In this document: one piece after another, positions 11,455-24,300 of the stretch
Layout of the letters: every line of letters begins with the position of its first letter
Numbering within the stretch: position 1 is the first letter of the stretch
DNA from: Prorocentrum cordatum
Lineage: Eukaryota; Sar; Dinophyceae; Prorocentrales; Prorocentraceae
Reading direction: 5' to 3'
DNA: 64,000 bases
Assembly (NCBI GenBank): GCA_963575745.1
Contig: CAUYUJ010017963.1
Span: forward strand, 1 to 64,000
The notes under the pieces: generated by a model
Databases searched by the model: none
What the model saw: the letters and a program-made list of their open reading frames with translations, nothing else
What the model was told of the DNA's origin: nothing
Translations under genes and position numbers: made by a program

Positions 11455-11999
11455 CTCAGGCCGCGGGCCAACGTGCAGTGGGCGCCCCAGCGCCCGCCAC
11501 CGCCGACGGTTCGCACCGTGCCGCCTCAGCCGCGCGCGCGTGGCAGGCCACACTGCAAGCCGAAATGGCTTGAAGGAGGAGGAGGAGGAGGAGGAGGAGG
11601 AGGAGGAGGAGGAGGAGGAGGAGGAGGAGGAGGAGTGGGAGGAGGAGGGGGACAGCCTCTTCGAGCTTCGACCCTGGAGCCTCGATCCTCGGGGGGAACT
11701 GGCGGCCCCCCTCGTGGTGGCCCTCCCTTGTGCTTCCCCCAGGCCCACTCGGCGGCCGAGCGGTGTCAGAAAGGGCCCTGAGTGTGAGAGTGTGTGAATG
11801 CGTGTGGTATGTATGTCTACGTGTATGTGTGCATGCATGCATGCATGTATGCATGTATGTATGCATGCATGCATGCATGTATGTATGTATTTGCGTGTAT
11901 GTGTGTGTGTATGTGTGTGCGAGCGTGTGTGTGTGTGTGTGTTTGTTTGTGTGTGCTCGTGCGTTGTGTGTGCTCGTGCGTGCGTGCGTGCGCGCGCGC

Positions 12000-12040
<41 letters not shown>

Positions 12041-12048
12041 TGTGTTCG

Positions 12049-12100
<52 letters not shown>

Positions 12101-15100
12101 TGTGTGTGTGTGTGTGTGCGAATGTGTGTGTATGTGTGTTTGTCAGTGTCTGGGTGATTGTGTGTGCGTGTGGGAAAAGAGGGGGAGCCGCCCGGCCAAG
12201 CCCGGCCTCACGGGCCAGCTGCGCCAGCGCCTCCACCGTCGAGACCTGAGGCGCGCCGTGCAGCAGCCCGCGGCGTGCTCCTCCTCCTCCTCCTGCTGCT
12301 GCTGCTTGTGCTCCTCCTCCTCCTCCTTCTCCTTCTTCTTTTTCTTCTTCTCCTCCTCCTCCTCTTCTTCTCCTCTTCTCTCCTCTCTCCTCCCTACAAT
12401 TACACAATATGAACACTACTCTCCTCTCTCCCCTGACTCTGTCCGGAAAATCTCCCGTCGACTCCGCGTATTTTGTTACCCATCAGATTTCAGTACTTGG
12501 TTCTTCCTATGTGTTGTTTTCAATCCGGTCACTTTCGGTTCTTCCAAAATGGTGCTCCCGCCGCAGCGCCGCCCTCATTTTCCACGCTTCGGTCATTCAA
12601 GATCGTGCTCCCGCTTCACCGCTGGCCTTGTTCCCGCGCCTCCAGTGGTTCCAAATCGTGTTACCTCAGCAGCACTGGCGTGATCGGTCCTTCCAACTCG
12701 CGCTGTCGCTGAAGCGCTGGCCTCGTTCCAATGCTTCGGTCCTTCCGAAGCCTGCTCCCGCTGCAGCGGTGGCCTCATTCCCGTTTTCGGTCCTGGCCTC
12801 GTTCCCGCGCTCCAGTCCTTCTACATCGTGCTCCCGCTGCAGCACTGGTCTCATTTCTGTTGGTGCACCGCTGTTCTATGCCATGCTTTGCGTTGCTATG
12901 CTTTGTGATACAATGCTTCACTACGCAGTGCCACGCCGTGCTATGACATGCTATGCTCTGTCGTACTCTTCTAAGCCGTTCTTTTCCATCGATCGCGTAC
13001 CCTCTTGGGATCACTGCCCTGCTCGTCGACATCCGACTGTGCGAATAGACAGGTAATCTACGCCATGGTTCGGGATGGGAGGGAGGGGTAGGACGTCACA
13101 TTTGACGCTAGCGCACCAACCTCCCCTTTTCCTCTCTCCTCCCTCATCTCCTCTCCTCTCCTCTCCTCTCCTCTCCTCTCCTCTCCTCTCCTCTCCACTC
13201 TTCTCCTCTCCTGTCCTAGTCCTCTTCCTCCTTCTCCCCTTCCTCAACTACTCGCCATCAATGCTACTCTCCTGTCTGCCCAGAAATTGTCCAGGAGATC
13301 TCTTGCCTCCATCCGTGTCTTTGGTTGTTTTCGGTGTTTCAAACATGGTAATCTCGCTGCAGCGTGGGCCTCATTTTCGGATCGGCGCTGTGATCCCGTC
13401 GTTTAGAATGGCGCTCTCGTCCGAGCGTGGGTCACTTTTCTCTGGATCCAACAGGTCTCGCAGGCCCCACAAGTCTCGCAGGCCCCACAGGTCCCAGCCC
13501 AGCCAGAACCCACAAGTGTCGCAAGTCGTCCGACAGGTCTGCAAGATGTCGCAGGTCTCACAGGTCCCGCAAGCGTCGCAAGTCTCGCAGGTCCCACTGC
13601 TACCACAGGTCCCGCAAGTCCCACAGGTCTCATAGATGTCGCATGCCCCACAGGTCCCACAAACGGTCCCACAAAGGTCCCTCAGGTCCCACAAGTCTCA
13701 CAAGTCTCGCAGTTTGTACAGGTCTCACAAGTCCCATAGCTCCCGCAGGTCCCACAAGTCCCATATGTGTCGCAGGTCTCGCAGTCCCCACAGCCCACAG
13801 AGGTCCCGCAAATCCCAACCAGATCCCACAGCTCCCACAGGTCCCACAAGTCCCACATGCCCCACACGTCCCACCAGTCCCGCAGGTCCCACATATCCGC
13901 AGTTGCCACAGGCCCCACACGTCCCACACGTCCTACAGGCGGTAGAAGTCCCACAGGTTCCGCAGGTCCCGCAGTGCCCACCTGCCCCACAGGTGGACAC
14001 TGTGGGACTGGACTTCCGTGCTGCATGTGACACACGTCCGCGGATAGAGAAACATTCAGCGCAATGGCAGGGAAGGGATTGCAGAAGGAGGTTGGATGTC
14101 AGATGTGAGGCGAGCGCACCTAGCTTGTCCTCCTCCTCCTCCTCCTCCTCCTCTCTCCTTTCTCATGTTCCTCCTCCTTCTCCTCTTTCCTTCTCTTCTC
14201 TTCCTCTCTCCTTCCTCCTCCTCCTCGTCCTCCTCCACCTCCTTCTCTTCTCCTCATCTCCCCTCTTCCCTCTCCTCCCTTCTCCTCATCTCCCTCTCCT
14301 CCCCTCCTTCTCCTCCTCCCTCCTCTCCTGATAACTAACTTCTTCCTGTCGCACCCCGAGGCCGACTTTTAGGGCGGGCCGGGCGTTTTGCTTGAGACTT
14401 CCTCACCATTCATGACACTGTGTCTTCACAGTTGACAGCACTTTCACAGATGGAGGGCGGGCCGTTTTCAAAATGTGGCTCTCGCTTTAGCACCGCGCAT
14501 ATTCGTTTTCAAACATTGCAAGAGCTTCACGGGTTGAGGGCAGGTCGTTTTCAAAATGTGGCTCTCGCCTTAGCGCCGCGCACATTCGTTTTCAAACGTT
14601 TCAAGCGTTTCACGGATCGAGAGCGGGTGGTTTTCAACATGTGGACGGATTCGCGATTTTGAGGGCGCAGCGGTTACGATGATTCGCGGAGTTGAGGTCC
14701 CAGGAGTGGCGTTCTGGTACGATTCAGGATCGTCAAGACGCAACAGTCAGGCTAATCCGTGGCGCTGGAATGCAGAGAATACTGCTTTGGCATGCTTCAG
14801 GGTCTTCAAGCAGTTGTCTTCCAACGAGGCAGGTCCCTCTGAGGACATGAGCCGCTGTAGGGGCCTATGAAGAGGGAGCTCGGGGGTAGGGTTTGTTCCA
14901 ACGTCGTTGGTGACTCTTGGGTTTACACTTGTCCTCCTCCTCCTCCTCCTCGTCCTCCAGCTCCTCCTTCTCCTCCTCCTCCTACTCCTCCTCCTTTTCC
15001 CTCCCTCCCTCCCTCCCTCCCTCCCTCCTCCTCTCTCCTACTCTCGCCTCTCCTCCTGGCCCTCCTGGACCTCCTCCTCATCCTCCTCCTGACGCTGACG

Positions 15101-15173
15101 CTGCTGGCATGGGTTCCCTCCTCCGCCTCCCTCCTCCTCTTCCTCCTCCTCGCCGCCGCCGCCGCCGTCGTCG

Positions 15174-15215
<42 letters not shown>

Positions 15216-18200
15216 TCGCCGCCGTCGTCGTCGTCGTCGTCGTCGACGTCGATTTCGTCGATTTCGTCGTCGTTGTCGTCGTCGTCGTCGTCGTCCCCCG
15301 TTTCTTTATCCCTTGGCTGATGCACGACCTGCTGCTGGCTTCAACTGTGTGCCTGTGATGCACTTCGAAACTCCCTCGGGCCAACTCGGCCGAGTCTATG
15401 TCTATTTTCCTCTCGTGCAGGGCGTCACGAGGGAGGACCAACGACGTGCGCAGTCGCCTCAGTCTTGGGCCCCAAGAGCCCTGCGGATGAATCTGGCTAG
15501 AGAAGTTGAAGGGCATTGACAAGGGGCGGGAGGGATAGGCAAAGGGTGGAATGCATCGACCTCGAGTGGCCGATACATCGCCCATGCATCGTCGATGCTG
15601 ACCGCCCCATGTATCATCTATATATCGCCGATGCATCGCCCTGATGCCTTGTCGATGTAGCAACCATTCGAGATCGATGCCTCCCCCCCTTTGCCTATCC
15701 TCCCCTATCGCCGCCCCCAAGAAGGGCCGCATACAATCGGAATGTCGGGGGAGGGGGGTAGCCGTCGAAGCGAGGCCCCCCTCTCCCCTTGGCCTCCAGG
15801 CTTTCCAGGACCCCGCAGTGATGCAGTAACGCAGCCTATGACCCCCGGGAGGAGAGGCGAAAGGAAGCAACCACAACCACATCAACGACGCACCGTGCAA
15901 TCGTCAGTACACCAAAGTTTGGTACTGGTCGTGGTCGATGTGGGCGTCCCAGATCGCCGAACCGACCACAATCACAACTGAAGCGATCATGTCGATGTCG
16001 GTGGGTTCTCCTCCGAGGGGTCCTGCAGACAAATCCATTCAGTTGTGGTTATGGTTCTTTGTTGTGCCCGGAGGGAGGGAGGGAGGGAGGGGAGGAGGAG
16101 CCATCAGAGGTCGGCCTGTAGGGTTTTCGCGGGGACGCTCTGGCGAAGGGCCCTTGGGGGCCAGACCCCCGACGTTGACTGTTTCATGACGTGGCTCACC
16201 AAAGGTCTGGACCCCTTCCCGGGGACCAATTTTTCATCCTGAATCGTTTTGACTTTCCTGAGGCCCGGTGAAGGCCCCTCGAGGCCGAAAAGGGCCAACC
16301 GCCCGTCGTGATACCGCACAACGCGAGGGCCCCTGGAGTCAGGAGGCAACTACTGGGAGGTCTTCCTCGGAAGGATTAAGGAGAATTGAGCCCCATTGGG
16401 GGGCTACTACGCAAGATTAGGCCGCGGATTAAGCGGGATTAAACCGGAATAAGCCAGATTACGCAGGATTGAGCGGGATTCAGACGGATGTCGGACCAGG
16501 GCAACATCAGAATCATACCTCCCATGACTTGAGGGGCCGGTCGGAACGAGCTTGGGAAGCCACCAGCCTGGACCCCCACAGGTAACCCTCGGAGGGCGCC
16601 GGCTCTCCGGGCAGGCTCCGCACGGCCAGGCTTCCGTGGGAGGAGGAGTGCCGCGCTTCGCTTCCGGGGCAACCTTGCACCTCCGACGCCGCACGCTTCT
16701 GCTGCACACGCAAGAATCAGAACGCGAGCCGCCCATGAGGAGCTCTCCCGGCCCCGTTCCGAGGACCGACTTCTCGCGGCGTCGCGCCTTTTGCTTGTCT
16801 TTGCTGTTTTGTGTGTGTGTCCGCGCAGCGCTTGCACTCAGGGGTTCCTGCATGTTCTCCCTAAGGAATTGGCTGGGCACGGCGGGGATGCTCCACGTTG
16901 CCGCCCGATTGCCGCCTCGTTGCCGCCTCGTGCCCTGGGTGGTCCGACGAGGTTTCACCACGCCGCCGCCACAATGCCGCCTCGTGCGCTGGGTGGGTCC
17001 GGCGAGGTTTCGCCACGTTGCCGCCCGTTGCCGCCTCCTTGCGACCTCTTTGTCGCCTCGTCATCCGCCTCGTGCGCTGGGCGGGTCCGGCGAGGTTTCG
17101 CCCGGTTGCCTCCCGTTGCCGCCTCGCTGCCGCCACGTGCGCTGGGTGGGTCCGGCGAGGTTTCGCCACGTTGCCGCCCGTTCCCGCTTCGTTGCCGCCT
17201 CTAGCTTGCACCACGCATACTGCACCGCATAGCTTACACCACATAGCTTGCACCACACAGCGCACACATCCACAGTGCAACGACTTCCTGTTTCGGGTCC
17301 ACCCTGGCTAACATCTGCTTTTTGTAGGTTTTATCTGCTGCTAGCGGGCCACGTGGCCCGCCAACACCCGATGTCGCCGAGATTGTGGAGCGACAGCGCC
17401 CTTGCAGCTGGCTCGGGGCCACGAGAGAGCGGGGATCAAGAGCATTGGCCCCCTTGCCGAAGGCCCAGGGCCCAACGGAGGTGGCTGAAGCGACGAGCAC
17501 GCCGAGGTGGAGAACCCAAGCATGGAGAACACGAGGGCGCCCTTCTCAGGCCCAGGTTTTGGAAGGGGAACGACACGGGGGGGAATCGGCGATACGTCGC
17601 CGATGGGTCGGCGATGGGCCCCCGATGGCGAAGCGCCGTGCGTTCCTGGGCGCGGCGGGCCATCGGGCCCCGATCGGTGAGGCAGGGGCGATTGGGGGTC
17701 GATGCGCCGCCCCCCCCTCCCCCACCCTGAGCCCATCCCTGCCAAATGACTCGGTCGCGAGTTCATGTGGGGGATGCATGGGCGGGGAGCAAGGTGCCCT
17801 TTTTGGGGGCCCTACACAGAGGCCTCCTAGATGGGGTCCGAGAAGATGGGGTCGGAGGATCGCGGTGCATCTCTGATGCATCGGCCATGCATCAGCGATG
17901 CATTGGCGATGCACCGGCGACGTCGGCGATGCATCGGCGCCGTCGGCGTGGAGGAAATCGAGCTCCGCATCGAGCCGCATCGGCGATGCATCGGCGATGC
18001 GACGCAATCCTCCAACCCCATCTACGCGGACCCCATCTAGGAGGCCTAAACTAAAGGCCCCCTCTTGGGCCCTGAAGGGCCCCTTTAAGGGCCTGAAAGG
18101 GCTCATGTCTGCAGCCCTCGCTGCCCCCATTTCTCGCCCCCCCATTGCGCGTCCTCCGAATGATCCTCGTCGTCTGGTTTCCAAGTCATCTCTCAGGTCT

Positions 18201-20475
18201 CTGGCGGGCATTCGGGACGATCCGGGCAGCCCAAGACGCCCCTCCGCGAAACGCAGCTGCTGGAAAGGACCCCGGGAAACTGCAGACGAATTACGAGAAC
18301 GGGCGAAAGCCTCGAACCTCGAACCAGAAAGAAGGCAAGGGCTGCTCGATGTATCCCCCGCCCCCCTATGAGCACATCCCCACCTGATGTTGCCCCTGAA
18401 GGCTGCTCCGAACCCTCGTGCAAGCTGCGGTGCCTTTTCCGCGACGTCAGAGATCGCCGACACCGACTCCTCCGACCTGAACTAAATCAAGATGACCCGA
18501 ATTCGAATCGGAAAATCGAATCGGCCATCGAAATATGTAGAGTCGGCACGAGCAGATCGGAAAGCATCGGATTGACGTCCGCTGGCCCGTGCCGAGGCAT
18601 ACACGAGGAAATCCAAACCGAAGTCGGACTCCTCCTCAATCCTCGAAGCCCGATCCTCTTTGATGCTCCTCTATCCTTCTCGATCCTCGATCCTTCTTGG
18701 ATCCCTCCTGGCTCCTCGATCCCCCTCGGTCCTTCTTCGATCCCCAGAACCCCCCGACGTCATGATTCTTCACGACATATACTCCCAGAAGTTTGGACCC
18801 CATCCTGGGGACAGGGTTTTCATCTTCGGTAGTTTTGTTGACGGTCTGGAGGCCCCGCAAGGATCGTGAAACACGACCCGTCTATTTTTCGCGACGCGAG
18901 GGGGTCTGGGTCCGCGACCTTCCTTGGTCCTCGGTCCTCGACCCTTCCTCGATCCCGACGTCGTGATTTTTCATGACGCGGACCATCAGAGGTCTGGACC
19001 CCAGGTCTCGTGGGACCCGACGTCGCAACAAAAATTGAGACATGGTGACAAAACAACACTTTGAGCAGGGACCGACCGTCCCAGCATTCCTATAGTCCTA
19101 CCACGAAATGTTCTTAGAACCCAAAAATGTTCCAATGACAAAAACAATATTCTTCGAACATAAACCCCATGTGTTAAAACAAAACAATCTCCGCCAGAAA
19201 TGTTCTAAGAACAATTCGTGGGAACCACACAAGGTTCTTAGAACATTGTTTGGTAGAGCTATAGGCGAGCCAGGACGCTTCGCCACTGCTTGAGCACTGG
19301 AGCCCTAGACCGCATCTTCCGCGGCATCTGTCGAACGGGATCGATCTGTGCCGGTGCCAGGGCCCAGCACTGGCCGAACTTCTTCCGTCGCGGCGCGGCA
19401 GAGGCGATCCGCTCGCGCGTCCAAGCAACCCGGGCCTCGGCAACTGGCACTGGCCGAACACGCCCTGTGTGATTTGGACGCCCGAAGTGGGTACGGAACA
19501 CATGGGTACAATGCCCAACAAACAGGTGTTGTCCAAAACCGACAGCCGCCGCTGTAGGGCAGGCGGCTGCTTTTTGGCTTCAATGAACAACGTCCGCGGC
19601 GGCGCTGACAGCGAGTCCTGCTCACAATGAGCGGGCACTGCTCTTGGACATCGCACCCAATCTTTCCGTACCCACTTCGATCGTCCCGATGCGAGAACAC
19701 ATTGCGACGCCCGGATCTCAGGGCCGGCCCTCCTCTCGGGCCGGGCGAAAGGGGGGGATAGAAAAGGGGGGGTTTGAGAATCAGCTCACGTAGCTGATTT
19801 TCCCGAGGCCTCCCAGCGCCCGAGGCGCCCATGTATCGAGGAATGGGCCCGGCGGCGGGGCCGAAACCAGCTGCATGCAGCAGGTTTCGTAACCCCCCCT
19901 TTCCCTCTCCCCCCCTTTCGTTCGGCCCGATCCTCGTTCCCCCACCCCCTCCGAGGCCAGGACGCAGCCCTCGCCCTCCGCGTGGTAGCGCCAGAAGTTC
20001 GACGGCGGCGGGCGCGCCAGGCGCACCGAGCGGAGGCGGGCGACGTCCGGGCCGGCCGGAGGGCTCGCCGGCCCCCTCTCCCGGCGGGGCGGTTTCGGAG
20101 GAAGCGGGGGATGTGTGCAGGGGGGGAGGAGGAGGAGGAGGAGGAGGAGGAGGAGGAGGAGGAGGAGGAGGAGGAGGAGGAGGAGGAGGAGGAGGAGGAG
20201 GAGGAGGAGGAGGAGGAGGAGGAGCGGCAGCAGCGGTGAGATAGGTTGATGACAACGATGATGATGATGATGCTGCTGCTGATGATGATGATGATGCTGA
20301 TGCTCATGCTGATGATGATGCTGACGATGATGATGATGCTGCTGCTGATGATGATGATGATGGTGAAGATGCGGATGCTGATGCTGATGCTGATTGTGAT
20401 GATGTTGATGATGATGATAAAGATGGTGATGATGATGATTCTTAGGATGCTGACGGCGATGACGATGACGATTGA

Positions 20476-20522
<47 letters not shown>

Positions 20523-21241
20523 GGATGAGGATGTCGATGATGATGGTGATGATGATGCTGATGCTGATGCTGCTGATGATGCGGATGATAATGATGATGC
20601 TGATGATGATGATGAATGTGCCGACGATGCTGATGATGTCGAAGCAGATGAATATGACGATGAAGGTGATGCTGACAATGATGGTGGTGGTGGTGGTGAA
20701 CAGGATGAGAACGATGACGATGACGATTGTGCTGATGGTGGTGACGACAATGACGTTGATGAGAACGAGTGTGATGATGGTGATCAGATTGACTGGTGGT
20801 GCTGATAGTGATGATGTTGTTGGCGACGGTGACGGTGACGATGACCATGATGACGATGATGCTGACGATGACGATGCTGATGATGATGATCATGATCATG
20901 ATGACGAGGATGATGATGCTGTTTGTGATGATGGTGATGACGATGGCATGATGACGATTACGATGATGATGCTGCTGATGATGCTGCTGTTGGTGATGTT
21001 GATGGTGATGCTTACGATGATGGTGACTATGATGAAGCTTGTGCTGACGAGTATAATGATGATGATGAGGATGATGATGAAGATTATGGTGATGATGATG
21101 ATCATGGTGATGATGATGCTGATGATGATACTGGTGATGATGCTGATGATGATGCTGATTATGATGCTGTTGATGATTACGATTATGATGGTGATGGTGA
21201 TGGTGATGCTAGTAATGCTGATGATGAGGACAATGATGATA

Positions 21242-21333
<92 letters not shown>

Positions 21334-24300
21334 CACGAGGAGGAGGTAGAGGAGGAGCAGGACGACGAGAGGAGGAGGAGGAGGCTGAAACTATAGTTAA
21401 TAGGAGGGGCATGGAGAGGAATAGGAGACCCAATGCCCTCTCCCCCTGGCCCCCTCGCGGGGCATTGCCCCTGGGCTCTTCGGCCGGCCCGGGGATGTTC
21501 GGGTGCTGCCGCAGCGTCTTCGCCCGCCGCCACGGGGAGTCGATGGCCACGATGGTCACCTCCGGACGCAGAACCAGCGGCATCTGCACAATCGGCTGGC
21601 GGTCCGCGCGGACGGCTTGGATCGGCGCTGGGCCCCCCTGCTCCCCGCGGCGCCAGGGGCCGAACCAAGATGTCCGCGCAGAGACCTCCGACAACTTTTG
21701 TGTTCGGGGGCGTCCAGTGTCCCAGAGGGGGGCTCGCGAATCGTGGCCCGAGGCGTGTGCGCGGGAACTTTGGGGGGGGGGGCAGGGGGCCGTTCTGAAA
21801 GAAGACGTTGAGCAGGGACCGACCGTCCCGGCATTCCTATAGTCCTATCACGAAGCGTTCTTAGAACCCAAAAATGTTCTAAGAACAACAACCATGTTCT
21901 CAGAACATGAGCCCGATGTGATAAAACAAGACAGTCCCAACCAGACATGTCCTAAGAATATTTCGTGGAAGCCACACAAAGGTCTCAGAGCACTGCTTGG
22001 TAGGCCTATAGGCGAGCCAGGACGCTTCGCCCCTGCTTGAAGAGGAGGGCGCCACGACATCCGAGGAGGCTGCGTGGCCCCGGCCACGAGGCGCCGCCCA
22101 TATCACCTCAAACCCCACTCTGACGCCTTGTGTGAAGGGGCCCCAGGACACCCAAATAAATACACACAAATAAAAGTATTCCCAATATTTTCACATATTC
22201 ACATATTTCATGGGTTTCTGTCCTCCCCCCCACTTCCCATATTTTCCTATATTTTCTGGGGTATCGAGGGTTAATTGTGTCTGTGTTTTTTCCCTCCTGA
22301 TTGTGGCAAGGCTCGAGTTAAACGGTGTTTTCCGTTCTCGTTTTGTTTTCGTCATCCCTAACTCGGTCTTCGTTCCACATTTGCTGCAGAACGAGGTCAA
22401 AACAAAGACGGTCCACGAAATTGCCAAAACACCGTTTAGCTCGAGCTCTGCCTTGTGGCCTTCAAGCCCATGGCTCGGGCCTCTGGCGGCCGTTCGGGTG
22501 GACCCGGGGCATCCCGGAAAAAGCTCTCGTCCAGGGCGCTGCTGCCAGACAGCACCCCGAGGCGAGAAGAAACCTCCAGCAGCCGACGAGCACACGCCAG
22601 AACGAGCTCAAACGTGGAACCCGAGGGGAGATGCCCACCCACCCCTCGTCCCTCTCTTGGACGCCCGAAATGGGTACGGAAAAAATCGGTACAATGCCCA
22701 ACAGCACATGTTGTCCCAGACCAACAGCGGCCGCTGTCGGGCAGGCGGCCTCCTGTCTCGAGTGGACACGGGCCGTGGCGGCGGGGACAGCGACTCCGGT
22801 TCAAAATAAACAAGAACTGCTGTTGGGCATTGTACTCCAGATTTCGTAATATAAGGGAGGGGGTCTGGACCCTCCAAGACAAGCCATTTCAGACCTCCCC
22901 CGTGGGAGAACCCTCCAAAACATCGTCCCCAGACCCCCCCCAGGCCCTCCAAGATAGCCTGGAAAAGACCCCCACCCCCGAACTGAGACCCCCCTCCCTT
23001 TATTACGACATCTGGAGTGCCCCTTTCGGGCGTCCAGACCTCGCCCTGGGCGCCGCCGATCTCCACGCCGCTTTTCTCCCCTCGGACCTCGCCCGGGCCC
23101 TGCAGGCCCTCGGCCGCCAGCGCCTCCGCGAAGGTGGAGCTCCCCTCGTCCTCGGCGGGCGGGCAGGGCGGGGCCCGAGCACCGACCCCGCGACGGGCTC
23201 CTGCGGCGGCGGCGCAGGCGCCAACCGGAAGTCGGGCACGTCCATCTACAGACGGGATGTTCAGAACGAGTCCAAACATCGTCTGGGGACAATGTTTCTA
23301 TTGTTTTTGAGTGCTCTTGGAAAAAACATGTTGCTCTGTTTCCAGAATCTGCTCGTAGGAAGACGTGCCCGAAAAAAAGATGGGGTCCGGGGCTCTGGTT
23401 ATGTTGTTCCCATCCTACTCAAAGACCACATCCCAGAAAGAATTTCGAGCACCCAGAAAAGTGTCAAAGGAGTGTCGAAAGAGTGTCGAAACAGTGTCGG
23501 ACGAGTGTCCCCCAGGCCCCGTCACGTGAAAACCCTGGAGTTTCGGTACTTTTTGGGGCGCTCGAAATTCTTCCTGGCGGTCAAGGCTAAAAGTAGGTTG
23601 GAACATCATAAGGCTCCGGCCGAGTTTTTCGACCATGCTGCGGCATGCTCGTGGCGTCGGATCCGCGGGCTCTGGCAGCGCAGGTCGCGCGAGATCGGCC
23701 GATTCCCGCACCGCTGGCGGCGTTCCGCCTCGAGAGCGCCCACGCCGAAGTCGCCGCCGCGTCGACACGGCACGAGCCCAACGAAGCTTCGCGCACTTCG
23801 CGTGCCGTGGTGCGCGACGTGTGGTCATCTTCGCGCCCTCGCGAGCCCACTGGAGACAAGACAGGTGCGCCCAATTTCGCGAGCAGCGCTGCGCGATGCG
23901 CGAAGCGCGAACAACTTTACGCTCTCGTGCCGACCCCCGGGGCTGAAGATGAGGATGAGGGGGGTGAGGAGACGATCCGTGATGCGCGAATAACTTCGCG
24001 CTCTCGCGCCGCCCCTACAAGGCAGAGGAGGAGAGCCGAAGCGCGACGCGTGAAGAACTTCGCGCATTCGAGGACGCCCTTGAGGAGAGCAGCTCCCTAG
24101 CCCAAGGCGCGCCGCGCGACGCGCGGCCTTTTGCAACGGCAAGATTGAGGTCGGGGGTCTACTGGCTCGGGTCAATGCAAGCCCGGGTCAGTCAGGCCTT
24201 GCAAACTCCTGCAACATCCTTAGGCAACTACTGGGAGTTCATCGTCGGAAAGAGTAAGGAAGATTAAGGGGGCTACTACGCCAGAATAGGCTGCGGATTC

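Noticed and set aside
19259-19435. Minus-strand frame [20 protein letters not shown] as the DTWD1-like C-terminal exon
   Set aside because: It fits by phase and length, but its end lies in a family B TIR. Exon 7 at 12245-12207 ([13 protein letters not shown]) and exon 8 (GGQYVPLL) match the family far better after a GT donor in exon 6.
20246-21349. Met-rich (plus) and Ile- or His-rich (minus) open frames over GAT arrays
   Set aside because: Direct products of GAT/ATC triplet repeats; the same happens at 54681-56462 and 58342-59670.
22455-23993. 512-codon plus-strand open frame
   Set aside because: It runs antisense through DTWD1-like exon 4 and a family M repeat, has no domain, and sits in GC-rich DNA where long stop-free stretches are common.
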